Shown: in pieces, positions 16,386 to 25,078 of the stretch
Layout: the number at the start of each line of letters is the position of its first letter
Numbering within the stretch: the stretch's first letter is position 1
Source of the DNA: Pseudomonas baetica
GTDB lineage: Bacteria > Pseudomonadota > Gammaproteobacteria > Pseudomonadales > Pseudomonadaceae
Assembly: GCF_002813455.1 (NCBI RefSeq)
Contig: NZ_PHHE01000001.1
Location: 5,576,001-5,640,000, forward strand
DNA length: 64,000 nt
Direction: 5' to 3'
Translations under genes and position numbers: made by a program
Notes under the pieces: generated by a model
The model's input: only the letters and a program-made list of their open reading frames with translations
The model's database searches: none
Told to the model about the DNA's origin: nothing

Positions 16386-17660
16386 ATGGATCAGCGTCGA
16401 GTAGTCGTCACGGGCATGGGCCTGGTATCACCCTTGGGCAGCGACGTCGAAGTCGTTTGGCAGCGGTTGCTGGCCGGGCGTTCTGGATTGCGCAGCTTGC
16501 CGGATGCGGTGGTCGCTGATTTGCCCGCGAAAATTGGTGGTGCGGTGCCAACCCTGGAAGAGGACGCCGAGGCGGGGTTCGGTCCTGACCGTGCCACGCC
16601 GCCTAAAGAACAGAAGAAGATGGATCGTTTCATTCTGTTCGCGATGGAGGCTGCTCGGCAGGCGCTGGAGCAGGCGGGATGGCATCCATCCGAGGCAAAA
16701 GATCAAGAGCGTACGGCGACGATCATCGGTTCCGGTGTCGGCGGCTTTGGTGCGATTGCCGATGCAGTACGTACCACTGACAGTCGCGGCCCCCGACGAC
16801 TGTCGCCCTTCACCATTCCCTCCTTTCTGGTCAATCTGGCGGCCGGGCACGTGTCAATTCAGCATGGTCTCAAAGGGCCGTTGGGCGCACCGGTGACTGC
16901 CTGCGTTGCCGGGGTTCAGGCCATTGGTGATGCAACGCGATTGATTCGCGCCGGTGAAGCGGATATCGCGGTGTGCGGCGGGGCGGAGGCAGCAATCGAT
17001 CGGGTCAGTCTGGCGGGGTTTGCGGCGGCACGGGCGCTGTCCAGCGGCTACAACGACACACCTGAACGTGCTTCACGTCCATTCGACAGCGGTCGTGACG
17101 GTTTTGTGATGGGCGAAGGCGCGGGTCTATTGGTGATCGAATCTCTGGAACACGCCTTGGCACGTGGCGCACAACCCTTGGCCGAACTGGTCGGTTACGG
17201 CACTACGGCCGACGCCTATCACCTGACAGCCGGGCCTGAAGACGGCAGTGGTGCGCGGCGAGCAATGGAACTGGCTCTGGCTCAAGCCGGTATCACGCCG
17301 GAGCAGGTGCAGCACCTGAACGCTCACGCCACTTCCACGCCGGTAGGCGATCTAGGCGAGCTGGCGGCCATCAAGAGTGTGTTCGGCTCGCAGAACAAAA
17401 TCGCCGTGACTTCGACCAAATCCGCGACCGGACATCTGTTGGGTGCTGCCGGCGGGCTCGAGGCGATTTTCACGTTGTTGGCGATTCGTGATCAGGTGGT
17501 ACCGCCGACACTTAACTTCGAAAATCCCGATCCTGCCAGTAAAGGCGTGGACATCGTCCACGGCCAGGCCCGGTCGATGCCGATCGAATACGCCTTGTCC
17601 AACGGCTTCGGTTTCGGCGGCGTGAATGCCAGCGTGCTGTTCAAACGTTGGCAGGCTTAA
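16386..17660 (+). CDS. Beta-ketoacyl-ACP synthase II (FabF type)
   Basis: A 424-residue condensing enzyme that elongates acyl-ACP with malonyl-ACP. The catalytic cysteine is Cys173 in VTACVAGVQA, with histidines in LNAHATSTPVGD and in STKSATGHLLGAAG, and the C-terminal NGFGFGGVNAS loop is intact. The cysteine context is ACVAG instead of the common ACATG and the usual HGTST is HATST, which suggests a secondary FabF rather than the housekeeping copy that sits in the fab cluster beside acpP. ATG 16386 is chosen; an earlier open frame overlaps the SDR gene. Its TAA overlaps the stop codon of the convergent tetR-type gene. Confidence 0.87.
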   Translation: MDQRRVVVTGMGLVSPLGSDVEVVWQRLLAGRSGLRSLPDAVVADLPAKIGGAVPTLEEDAEAGFGPDRATPPKEQKKMDRFILFAMEAARQALEQAGWHPSEAKDQERTATIIGSGVGGFGAIADAVRTTDSRGPRRLSPFTIPSFLVNLAAGHVSIQHGLKGPLGAPVTACVAGVQAIGDATRLIRAGEADIAVCGGAEAAIDRVSLAGFAAARALSSGYNDTPERASRPFDSGRDGFVMGEGAGLLVIESLEHALARGAQPLAELVGYGTTADAYHLTAGPEDGSGARRAMELALAQAGITPEQVQHLNAHATSTPVGDLGELAAIKSVFGSQNKIAVTSTKSATGHLLGAAGGLEAIFTLLAIRDQVVPPTLNFENPDPASKGVDIVHGQARSMPIEYALSNGFGFGGVNASVLFKRWQA

Positions 17661-18214
17661 TCTTCGGACCGCTTGAGATGGTCGCGGGTGACGTCGAGGA
17701 TGCGCTGGGCAAAGCCGGCATCCGCGACGCTGCGTGACAGCAAAAGAGCGCCGACCAGCGTCGACATGATGACGATGGCGCGGTCGGCGCTGTTGTCACC
17801 TTCAAGGGTATTTTCGATCTGCTCAAGACGCGCGTTGAGCACCGCGTCGCTGGTGGGGCTGGGCTGCCCGCGCAGGCCGAGCTCTGAAGAAATGGTCAGC
17901 AGGGGGCAACCTTCATCCGGTGAGGTCTGGTGCCATTCGGAGAGATAGGTGTCAATGAACAACTCAAGCGAGTTGTCCTGAGCAAAGATTTCCGCGCACA
18001 ACCCGGCGACCTGCGCACCGGCCTCCTGCAAGGCTTTTTCAACCAGATCATCCTTGGACTTGAAGTGCGAATAAAAGCCGCCATGGGTCAGCCCGAGCGC
18101 TTTCATCAACGGTTGCAAACCTGTCGCGCCAATCCCGTCCTTGCGAAACCGTGCTGAAGCTTCCTTGATGATGCGCTGATGGGTCTGGGCTTTGTGATCC
18201 TGCGAGTAACGCAT
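17657..18214 (-). CDS. TetR-family transcriptional regulator
   Basis: A 185-residue regulator with an N-terminal TetR helix-turn-helix (HQRIIKEASARFRKDG, then LTHGGFYSHFKSKDDLVEKAL) and a C-terminal ligand domain of the TetR_C_6/16-like size. ATG 18214 has CGGAGAG five bases upstream. It is convergent with the FabF-type gene, with stop codons overlapping by two bases (17658-17659). Its target may be the SDR-fabF pair or its own promoter, but no operator palindrome was identified. Confidence 0.85.
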   Translation of the reverse strand: MRYSQDHKAQTHQRIIKEASARFRKDGIGATGLQPLMKALGLTHGGFYSHFKSKDDLVEKALQEAGAQVAGLCAEIFAQDNSLELFIDTYLSEWHQTSPDEGCPLLTISSELGLRGQPSPTSDAVLNARLEQIENTLEGDNSADRAIVIMSTLVGALLLSRSVADAGFAQRILDVTRDHLKRSED

Positions 18215-18305
18215 TTCGACTCTCCGCGACAAGGCCACCATCTTAACCACTGAAAATTAGATGGTGACTGTACTTCTACTTCTAAAAAACACGCAGATAA
18301 GTCCA

Positions 18306-18347
18306 AAGCGTCGAAAAAACACAAACCCCGCCGGTTGGGCGGGGTTT
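18306..18347 (-). terminator. Rho-independent terminator after the DUF2897 gene
   Basis: AAACCCCGCC (18323-18332) pairs with GGCGGGGTTT (18338-18347); on the minus strand it is followed by TGTGTTTTTTC. It lies just after the stop of the gene at 18351. Confidence 0.8.
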
Positions 18348-18350
18348 GGT

Positions 18351-18518
18351 TCAGCGGTCTTGCGCTTCCTTGGCGTCCGCTTCGGCATTGCGTTGTGCAA
18401 CGCGCTTGCGTTCTTCATCGGTCAGTTCGACCTTGTTGGCGGTGTCTCGCAACATCATCAATCCGCCAACGATCGAGCCGATTGCAACAACCAGAATCAA
18501 CCAGGCATACCAGGGCAT
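18351..18518 (-). CDS. Small membrane protein, DUF2897 family
   Basis: A 55-residue protein. Residues 4-24 (WYAWLILVVAIGSIVGGLMM) form one transmembrane helix; the rest is a charged cytoplasmic tail ending AEADAKEAQDR. ATG 18518 has AAGGAG seven bases upstream, which excludes the longer open frame. It matches my memory of the DUF2897 family of gammaproteobacteria; function unknown. Confidence 0.8.
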   Translation of the reverse strand: MPWYAWLILVVAIGSIVGGLMMLRDTANKVELTDEERKRVAQRNAEADAKEAQDR

Positions 18519-18646
18519 AACGGCTCTCCTTAATGGCAGATCGACGGGCGAGGATTTCGCCGTGCGATGCTGCATACCACTTTTGAGCGAAATGACTTCG
18601 CAGTGGTTCCATTCTAGGCCCGTTATGCCTGGCGCACCGAAGTCTC

Positions 18647-20011
18647 TCAATGCCCGGTCAGCATCGCATCAGCCGGCGCGTTGGCGCGAAGTTGCCCGGT
18701 GAGCAGGAAGTAGCCGAAACCCACCGCCATGAAGCCGAGGAAAATCAGCCCGATCAAGGTGTTGAACCAAGCCATGGCTACCAGACAAACCACTGCCAGC
18801 ACCAGTGCAATCAGCGGTATCAGCGGATAGCACGGTGCGCGAAAAGTACGTTCCAGATTCGGCTCGGATTTACGCAGCTTGAACAGGCTGAGCATGCTCA
18901 TGATGTACATCACGATCGCGCCGAACACCGCCATGGTGATCATCGCCGCCGTGAGGGTCATGCCGCCGAGGTTGATCAGGCCATCGCTGTAGATCGCAGC
19001 GATGCCGATGATGCCGCCGGCGATGATTGCCCGGTGCGGCGTCTGGAAGCGCGACAGTTTCGCCAGCGATGCGGGCAGATAACCGGCGCGGGCGAGGGCG
19101 AAGAACTGGCGTGAATAGCCAAGAATGATTCCGTGGAAACTCGCCACCAGCCCGAACAGGCCAATCCATACCAGCATATGCAGCCAGCCGGAGTTGTCGC
19201 CGACCACGGTTTTCATCGCTTGCGGCAGTGGATCGTTGATGTTGGCCAGGGTGCGCCAGTCGCCGACGCCGCCGGCGAAGAACATCACGCCCATCGCCAG
19301 TAACACCAGAGTCAGGATGCCGCTGATGTAAGCCTTCGGAATCGTGCGTTTCGGATCTTTGGCTTCTTCGGCGGCCATGGCCGCGCCTTCGATGGCGAGG
19401 AAGAACCAGATGGCGAACGGGATCGCGGCAAACATCCCGGCAATGGCCGGTGCCCCGAACACATCCGAACCGGCCCAGCCATTGAGCGCGAAGTTACTGA
19501 AGCTGAACGCGGGTGCGACCACGCCCATGAACACCAGCAGTTCGGCGACGGCGAGCACGCAGACGATCAGCTCGAAGGTTGCCGCCAGCTTCACGCCAAG
19601 AATGTTCAGGCCCATGAACACGATGTACGCGCCGACTGCCGCGTGTTTCGGATCAAGTGCCGGAAATTGCACATTCAGGTAAGCGCCGATGGCCAAGGCA
19701 ATGGCGGGTGGGGCGAAGACAAATTCGATCAGTGTCGCCAGCCCGGCGATCAATCCGCCTTTTTCACCAAATGCTCGACGGCTATAGGCGAACGGCCCGC
19801 CCGCGTGGGGAATCGCGGTGGTCAGTTCGGTGAAGCTGAAGATAAAACAGGTGTACATGGTGGCGACCATGAACGAGGTCACCAGAAAACCCAGCGTTCC
19901 GGCCACACCCCAGCCATAACTCCAGCCGAAGTATTCCCCGGAAATCACCAGCCCCACGGCAATGCCCCACAGGTGCAGCGTGCCCAGTGTGGGTTTGAGT
20001 TGTGTGTTCAT
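18647..20011 (-). CDS. eat: APC-family permease, ethanolamine-permease type
   Basis: A 454-residue inner-membrane permease with about 12 hydrophobic segments. The N-terminal helix carries VGLVISGEYFGWSYGWGVAG and helix 3 GGPFAYSRRAFGEKGG, both characteristic of the Eat/EutP branch of the APC superfamily, which imports ethanolamine. Start ATG 20011 with AGGGAG at a spacing of six. No eutBC ammonia-lyase genes are in the window, so the substrate rests on family resemblance only. A REP pair lies upstream, between it and the divergent kdp operon. Confidence 0.8.
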   Translation of the reverse strand: MNTQLKPTLGTLHLWGIAVGLVISGEYFGWSYGWGVAGTLGFLVTSFMVATMYTCFIFSFTELTTAIPHAGGPFAYSRRAFGEKGGLIAGLATLIEFVFAPPAIALAIGAYLNVQFPALDPKHAAVGAYIVFMGLNILGVKLAATFELIVCVLAVAELLVFMGVVAPAFSFSNFALNGWAGSDVFGAPAIAGMFAAIPFAIWFFLAIEGAAMAAEEAKDPKRTIPKAYISGILTLVLLAMGVMFFAGGVGDWRTLANINDPLPQAMKTVVGDNSGWLHMLVWIGLFGLVASFHGIILGYSRQFFALARAGYLPASLAKLSRFQTPHRAIIAGGIIGIAAIYSDGLINLGGMTLTAAMITMAVFGAIVMYIMSMLSLFKLRKSEPNLERTFRAPCYPLIPLIALVLAVVCLVAMAWFNTLIGLIFLGFMAVGFGYFLLTGQLRANAPADAMLTGH

Positions 20012-20182
20012 GCGGTTGCTCCCTGAACGGTTTGGAAAGCTCGGGAGGAGGGCGTTTGCAGTGTGCGTGCCATCGCTGTGAAACAAGTCGTAATAAGTTG
20101 AAAGCTGTCGTATCGAGGATGTTCGCGGGGGGATTGCCGCTTTTTGTGCGCCAGTTGGGTGCGATGCTGGCGGTTATGCCGT

Positions 20183-20250
20183 CTTCGCGAGCAGGCTCGC
20201 TCCCACAGGGGAATGCATTTCAAATTGTGGGAGCGAGCCTGCTCGCGAAG
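20183..20250. repeat. REP palindrome pair
   Basis: CTTCGCGAGCAGGCTCGCTCCCAC and its inverted copy about 18 bp away, the standard Pseudomonas REP doublet. It lies between the divergent permease and kdp genes. Confidence 0.9.
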
Positions 20251-20411
20251 AGGCCCGCCCGCACAGCGCAAAAACCACCTGTAACGCCCGCATAAACCCA
20301 CTCTTTACGCTTTCTTTATGTCCAGCCAACACCCTCGCTCTCGTTCCTTTACAGCCTCCTTTCCGACAATGCCTCCACACGCGGCAATACGCCGTAACAC
20401 GGAGATCTTCC
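20251..20411 (+). promoter_or_regulatory. Upstream region of the kdp operon
   Basis: Remaining part of the permease-kdpF gap. The most A/T-rich stretch, CTCTTTACGCTTTCTTTATG (20302-20321), is a candidate KdpE-binding/promoter region by position and composition; no clean -35/-10 pair could be defined. GGAGATCTTCC precedes the kdpF ATG. Confidence 0.35.
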
Positions 20412-20501
20412 ATGAGCGTTCTGGACGGGGTGTCACTGCTACTGGCAGTGGGGCTGTTCATTTATCTGTTGGTTGCGCTGTTGCGCGCGGATCGGAACTA
20501 G
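20412..20501 (+). CDS. kdpF: KdpF, small subunit of the K+-transporting ATPase
   Basis: A 29-residue, single-helix membrane peptide (VLDGVSLLLAVGLFIYLLVAL then charged tail RADRN). KdpF stabilises the KdpABC complex. ATG 20412 follows GGAGATCTTCC; the TAG is 8 bp before the kdpA start. Position and composition match kdpF at the head of kdp operons. Confidence 0.92.
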   Translation: MSVLDGVSLLLAVGLFIYLLVALLRADRN

Positions 20502-20509
20502 GAGCGGCT

Positions 20510-22204
20510 ATGCACAGTTATGACTATTGGCTGATCCTCGCGTTTTTCGCGGTGGTTCTGTTGCCGGCGCCGTTCCTCGGGCGCTTCTACTACAAAGTGA
20601 TGGAAGGCCAGCGCACCTGGTTGACGCCGATTCTTGGCCCGGTCGAGCGCGGTTGCTATCGCATCGCCGGGGTTGATGCGCAAGCCGAACAGAGTTGGCA
20701 GAAATACGCGCTGGCCCTGCTGGCGTTCAACCTTGCCGGTTTCCTGCTGCTGTTCTCTATCCTGTTGTTCCAGGATCACCTGCCGCTGAACCCGCAAAAC
20801 CTGCCGGGTCAGGAGTGGACGCAGGCGTTCAACACCGCGGTCAGTTTCATGACCAACACCAACTGGCAGTCCTACAGCGGTGAAGCGACCCTCAGCTACC
20901 TGAGCCAGATGGTCGGCCTCACCGTGCAGAACTTCGTCAGTGCCGCCACCGGCCTCGCCGTCCTGGTTGCGCTGTGCCGCGGCATCGGCCGCAAATCCGC
21001 CCAGACACTCGGCAACTTCTGGGTCGACATGACCCGCGCCACCCTCTACGGCCTGCTGCCGCTGTGCTTGTTGCTGGCGCTGTATCTGGTCTGGCAGGGC
21101 GTGCCGCAAACCTTCGCGCAGTATGTGAATGCGGTGACCATGCAAGGCGTTGATCAAGTGATCCCGCTCGGCCCGGCCGCCAGCCAGATTGCGATCAAGC
21201 AACTGGGCACCAACGGTGGTGGCTTCTTCGGCGTGAACTCCGCGCACCCGTTCGAGAACCCGAGCGCGTGGAGCAACCTGTTCGAAGTCGCCTCAATCAT
21301 CCTGATCCCGGCGGCGTTGGTGTTCACCTTTGGCCACTACGTCAAAGACCTGCGCCAGAGCCGCGCGATCATCGCCTGCATGTTGGCGCTGTTCCTGATT
21401 GGCGGCGCGACTTCGCTGTGGGCCGAGTACCAACCCAACCCAGCCCTGAACAACGCCGCCGTCGAACAGACCGCACCGCTGGAAGGCAAGGAAGCACGCT
21501 TCGGCACCACCGCCACGGTGTTGTGGTCGGTGACGACGACGGCGGCTTCGAACGGCTCGGTCAATGGCATGCATGACAGCCTCAACCCGCTCAGCGGCAT
21601 GGTCGCGCTGGTCAACATGATGGTCGGCGAAGTGATCTTCGGCGGCGTCGGCGCGGGGCTCTACGGCATGTTGCTCAACGTGTTGATCGCGGTGTTCCTC
21701 GCCGGTCTGATGATCGGCCGCACACCGGAATACCTCGGCAAGAAATTGCAGGCGCGGGAAGTGCAATTGCTCGTGGTGACCCTGCTGGTGATGCCGATTG
21801 GCGTACTGGTACTTGGCGCGATTGCTGCGACTTTGCCAGGCCCTGCGGCGACCATCAGCAACCCTGGCCCGCACGGTTTCAGTCAGTTGCTGTACGCCTA
21901 CACCTCGGCCAGCGCCAACAACGGTTCGGCGTTCGGTGGTCTGAGTGCGAACACGCCGTTCCACAACCTGATGCTCGGTCTGGGCATGTTGATCGGTCGC
22001 TTCGGTTACATCCTCCCGGTGCTGGCATTGGCCGGTAGCCTGGCGATGAAGAAAACCGCACCGATCGGCCAGAACAGCTTCCCGACCCATGGCCCGCTGT
22101 TCGTGACCCTGTTGACCGTGACCATTTTGCTGGTGGGCGGCCTGACCTTCTTGCCGACTCTGGCGCTCGGCCCGATTGCCGAACACCTGAGCATGGGCTT
22201 CTGA
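20510..22204 (+). CDS. kdpA: KdpA, K+-binding and translocating subunit
   Basis: A 564-residue inner-membrane protein with about ten hydrophobic helices, the potassium-channel-like subunit of the high-affinity Kdp P-type ATPase. Selectivity-filter-type glycine segments are visible, such as TNTNWQSYSGE, GTNGGGFFGVNSAHPFENP and ASANNGSAFGG. ATG 20510 has GGAGCGG directly upstream; the longer open frame upstream overlaps kdpF and is rejected. Second gene of kdpFABC(DE). Confidence 0.97.
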   Translation: MHSYDYWLILAFFAVVLLPAPFLGRFYYKVMEGQRTWLTPILGPVERGCYRIAGVDAQAEQSWQKYALALLAFNLAGFLLLFSILLFQDHLPLNPQNLPGQEWTQAFNTAVSFMTNTNWQSYSGEATLSYLSQMVGLTVQNFVSAATGLAVLVALCRGIGRKSAQTLGNFWVDMTRATLYGLLPLCLLLALYLVWQGVPQTFAQYVNAVTMQGVDQVIPLGPAASQIAIKQLGTNGGGFFGVNSAHPFENPSAWSNLFEVASIILIPAALVFTFGHYVKDLRQSRAIIACMLALFLIGGATSLWAEYQPNPALNNAAVEQTAPLEGKEARFGTTATVLWSVTTTAASNGSVNGMHDSLNPLSGMVALVNMMVGEVIFGGVGAGLYGMLLNVLIAVFLAGLMIGRTPEYLGKKLQAREVQLLVVTLLVMPIGVLVLGAIAATLPGPAATISNPGPHGFSQLLYAYTSASANNGSAFGGLSANTPFHNLMLGLGMLIGRFGYILPVLALAGSLAMKKTAPIGQNSFPTHGPLFVTLLTVTILLVGGLTFLPTLALGPIAEHLSMGF

Positions 22205-22211
22205 GGACTGA

Positions 22212-24272
22212 ATGATGAATATGCCCGCAATCAAACCCGCCGCCGTCAAGGCGCCGGAACAAGCGAAAACCGCGATCTCGGCGTTGTGGCGTCCGGCGCT
22301 GGTGCAAGCTTTCGTCAAGCTCGACCCACGGCAATTAAAGCGCTCGCCGGTGATGCTGGTGGTCGAACTGACCGCGATTTTCACCACCGTGCTGTGCTTC
22401 ATTCCCGACGCCGATGTGCCGACCTTCGTCGCCGCGCAAATTGCATTGTGGCTGTGGTTCACCGTGCTGTTCGCCAACTTCGCCGAGGCCTTGGCCGAAG
22501 GTCGCGGCAAGGCCCGCGCCGACAGTCTCAAGGCCGGCAGCGAAGGCCTCAGCGCCCGCCGCAAACAGGCCAATGGCAGCTTTCAGGTCGTGCCTGCTGC
22601 CAGCTTGCGTAAAGGCGATATCGTGCGCGTCGAAGCCGGGGAGATGATCCCCGGTGACGGCGAAGTCATCGAAGGCATCGCCGCTGTCAACGAAGCGGCG
22701 ATTACCGGTGAGTCTGCGCCGGTGATCCGTGAGTCCGGCGGCGACCGCTCGGCGGTCACCGGCAACACTCGACTGGTGTCGGACTGGTTGCTGGTGAAGA
22801 TCACCGTCAATCCCGGCGAATCGACCCTCGACCGCATGATCGCACTGGTCGAAGGCGCCAAGCGCCAGAAAACCCCGAACGAAGTGGCGCTGGACATCCT
22901 GCTGATCGGCCTGACCCTGATCTTCCTGTTGGTGGTCGTCACCCTGCAACCGTTTGCCCACTTTGCCAACGGCAGCCTGCCGCTGGTGTTCCTCGTGGCG
23001 CTGCTGGTCACGCTGATTCCGACCACTATCGGCGGCCTGCTTTCGGCCATCGGTATCGCCGGGATGGATCGTCTGGTGCGCCTGAACGTGATCGCCAAGT
23101 CCGGCCGCGCGGTGGAAGCAGCGGGCGACGTGCATGTGCTGCTGCTGGACAAGACCGGCACCATCACCTTCGGTAACCGTCGCTGCAGCGCGGTGTATGC
23201 CGCGCCGGGTGTCACGGGTCGCGATCTGGCGGAAGGCGCGTTGTTCGCCTCGCTGGCGGATGACACCGCCGAAGGTAAATCCATCGTCGAGTACCTGCGC
23301 GGCCTGCACCCGCAGCCTGAACCGGCGCCGGAAACCTTGACCGCCGTGCCGTTCAGCGCCGAAACCCGCTTGTCCGGTGTTGACTATCAGGGCCGTGTTT
23401 ATCGCAAAGGTGCGGTGGATTCGCTGCTGAGTTTCCTTGGCCAGAAACGCGCTGATCTGGCACCCGCGCTGTCGCGGGAAATCGACAAGATCGCGCAGAG
23501 CGGCGGCACACCGTTGCTGGTCTGCGCCGACGGCAAACTGCTCGGTGCGATCCATCTCAAGGACGTGGTCAAACCAGGCATCCGCGAGCGTTTTGCCGAA
23601 CTGCGCAAACTGGGGATTCGCACCGTAATGGTCACCGGCGACAACCCGCTGACCGCTGCCGCCATCGCTGCTGAAGCCGGCGTGGATGACGTGCTGGCTG
23701 AAGCGACCCCGGAGAAAAAACTGGCGCGCATTCGTCACGAGCAAAACGACGGTCGCCTGGTTGCCATGTGCGGCGACGGTGCCAACGATGCCCCGGCGCT
23801 GGCGCAGGCTGACGTGGGTATGGCGATGAACGACGGCACCCAGGCAGCGCGTGAAGCGGCGAACATGGTCGACCTCGACAGCGACCCGACCAAGCTGCTC
23901 GACGTGGTGCAGATCGGTAAGGAATTGCTGGTGACTCGCGGCGCGTTGACGACCTTTTCCATCGCCAACGACGTGGCCAAATACTTCGCGATCCTGCCGG
24001 CGCTGTTCGCCTCGATCTACCCGCAACTGGGCGTGCTGAACATCATGCACCTGACCAGTCCGCAGAGCGCGATCCTGTCGGCCATCGTCTTCAACGCGTT
24101 GATCATTGTCGTGCTGATTCCGTTGGCATTGCGTGGCGTGCGCGTGCAGGCGGCGAGCGCGGCGGCGTTGCTGCGACGCAATCTGTTGATCTACGGGGTG
24201 GGCGGGATTCTGGTGCCGTTCGTGGGGATCAAGGCGATCGATATGTTGCTCACGGCGTTGCATCTGGTTTGA
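22212..24272 (+). CDS. kdpB: KdpB, P-type ATPase catalytic subunit
   Basis: A 686-residue P-type ATPase. The phosphorylated aspartate is Asp313 in [11 protein letters not shown]; the actuator motif ITGESAPV is at ~164-171 and the hinge [20 protein letters not shown] is intact. It hydrolyses ATP to drive K+ uptake through KdpA. Start ATG 22212 (ATGATG) after GAGGACTGA, 7 bp after kdpA. Unlike the other junctions, 130 bp including a REP pair separates it from kdpC. Confidence 0.97.
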   Translation: MMNMPAIKPAAVKAPEQAKTAISALWRPALVQAFVKLDPRQLKRSPVMLVVELTAIFTTVLCFIPDADVPTFVAAQIALWLWFTVLFANFAEALAEGRGKARADSLKAGSEGLSARRKQANGSFQVVPAASLRKGDIVRVEAGEMIPGDGEVIEGIAAVNEAAITGESAPVIRESGGDRSAVTGNTRLVSDWLLVKITVNPGESTLDRMIALVEGAKRQKTPNEVALDILLIGLTLIFLLVVVTLQPFAHFANGSLPLVFLVALLVTLIPTTIGGLLSAIGIAGMDRLVRLNVIAKSGRAVEAAGDVHVLLLDKTGTITFGNRRCSAVYAAPGVTGRDLAEGALFASLADDTAEGKSIVEYLRGLHPQPEPAPETLTAVPFSAETRLSGVDYQGRVYRKGAVDSLLSFLGQKRADLAPALSREIDKIAQSGGTPLLVCADGKLLGAIHLKDVVKPGIRERFAELRKLGIRTVMVTGDNPLTAAAIAAEAGVDDVLAEATPEKKLARIRHEQNDGRLVAMCGDGANDAPALAQADVGMAMNDGTQAAREAANMVDLDSDPTKLLDVVQIGKELLVTRGALTTFSIANDVAKYFAILPALFASIYPQLGVLNIMHLTSPQSAILSAIVFNALIIVVLIPLALRGVRVQAASAAALLRRNLLIYGVGGILVPFVGIKAIDMLLTALHLV

Positions 24273-24275
24273 CGC

Positions 24276-24342
24276 CATCGCGAGCAGGCTCGCTCATACA
24301 TTTGAAGTGCGTTCCCCTGTGGGAGCCAGCCTGCTGGCGATG
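24276..24342. repeat. REP palindrome pair inside the kdp operon
   Basis: CATCGCGAGCAGGCTCGCTCATACA and the diverged inverted arm GTGGGAGCCAGCCTGCTGGCGATG. The two arms differ (GCGAGCAGGCTCGC against GCCAGCCTGCTGGC), each palindromic in its own core. It sits between kdpB and kdpC. Confidence 0.88.
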
Positions 24343-24402
24343 AACTCGACACGGTCCAACTGATTAACGCGGTATCTGCTTTTTGAATTCGAGGATCTTG
24401 AA

Positions 24403-24948
24403 ATGTCCACAATGATACGTCCGGCCCTGAGCCTGCTGGTGCTGATGACCCTGGTCACCGGCGTCGCCTACCCACTGGTAGTCACGGGCGTTGCCCAGGT
24501 CGCGTTCCCCGCTCAAGCCAATGGCAGTCTGGTCCACGATGCCGACGGCAAAGTCCGTGGCTCATCGCTGATCGCGCAGGATTTTGTCGGCGATGCCTGG
24601 TTCCACCCACGCCCATCTGCCGGTGCGTTTGCTACCGTGTCCAGCAGCGCAAGCAACCTGGCGCCAAGCAATCCGGCGCTCGCCACGCGAGTGATCGACG
24701 ACGCCAACAAGTTGCAAGTCCCTGGGCAAGGCCCGGTGCCGCTGGCGCTGTTGACCACCTCGGGCAGCGGTCTCGATCCGCACTTGCCACCGGCGGCAAT
24801 TGCCTATCAACTGGCGCGAGTTGCGGCCGCACGCAATCTGCCGGTGTCGACCGTGCAGCAGTTGCTTGATGCCCACATCGAACAGCCGCTGGTGGGGCCG
24901 CCTGTGGTGAATGTGCTGGAGCTGAACATGGCACTGGAAAAACTCTGA
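24403..24948 (+). CDS. kdpC: KdpC subunit of the K+-transporting ATPase
   Basis: A 181-residue protein with one N-terminal membrane helix ([20 protein letters not shown]) and a periplasmic domain, including [21 protein letters not shown] and the C-terminal [16 protein letters not shown] block found in KdpC. It joins KdpA and KdpB in the complex. ATG 24403 follows GAGGATCTTGAA. Confidence 0.96.
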   Translation: MSTMIRPALSLLVLMTLVTGVAYPLVVTGVAQVAFPAQANGSLVHDADGKVRGSSLIAQDFVGDAWFHPRPSAGAFATVSSSASNLAPSNPALATRVIDDANKLQVPGQGPVPLALLTTSGSGLDPHLPPAAIAYQLARVAAARNLPVSTVQQLLDAHIEQPLVGPPVVNVLELNMALEKL

Positions 24949-24964
24949 ATCGGCGGCGCGGCCA

Positions 24965-25030
24965 TTCGCGAGCAGGCTCGCTCCCACAGGAATACGCGTT
25001 CCAAATGTGGGAGCGAGCCTGCTCGCGAAG
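24965..25030. repeat. REP palindrome pair
   Basis: TTCGCGAGCAGGCTCGCTCCCACA and its inverted copy, between kdpC and kdpD. The kdp operon thus carries two internal REP doublets. Confidence 0.9.
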
Positions 25031-25078
25031 AGGGCCGAAAGAACACCGCATAACTATCAGGAAGAGAGAGCATCAAGC

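Noticed and set aside
20498..21247. Long minus-strand frame opposite kdpA (and similar ones opposite kdpB and kdpD)
   Set aside because: Histidine/glutamine/arginine-rich antisense frames typical of high-GC genes; the plus-strand kdp genes carry all family motifs.
25007..25078. Extended start of kdpD
   Set aside because: The extra residues come from a REP element; ATG 25079 has the RBS.
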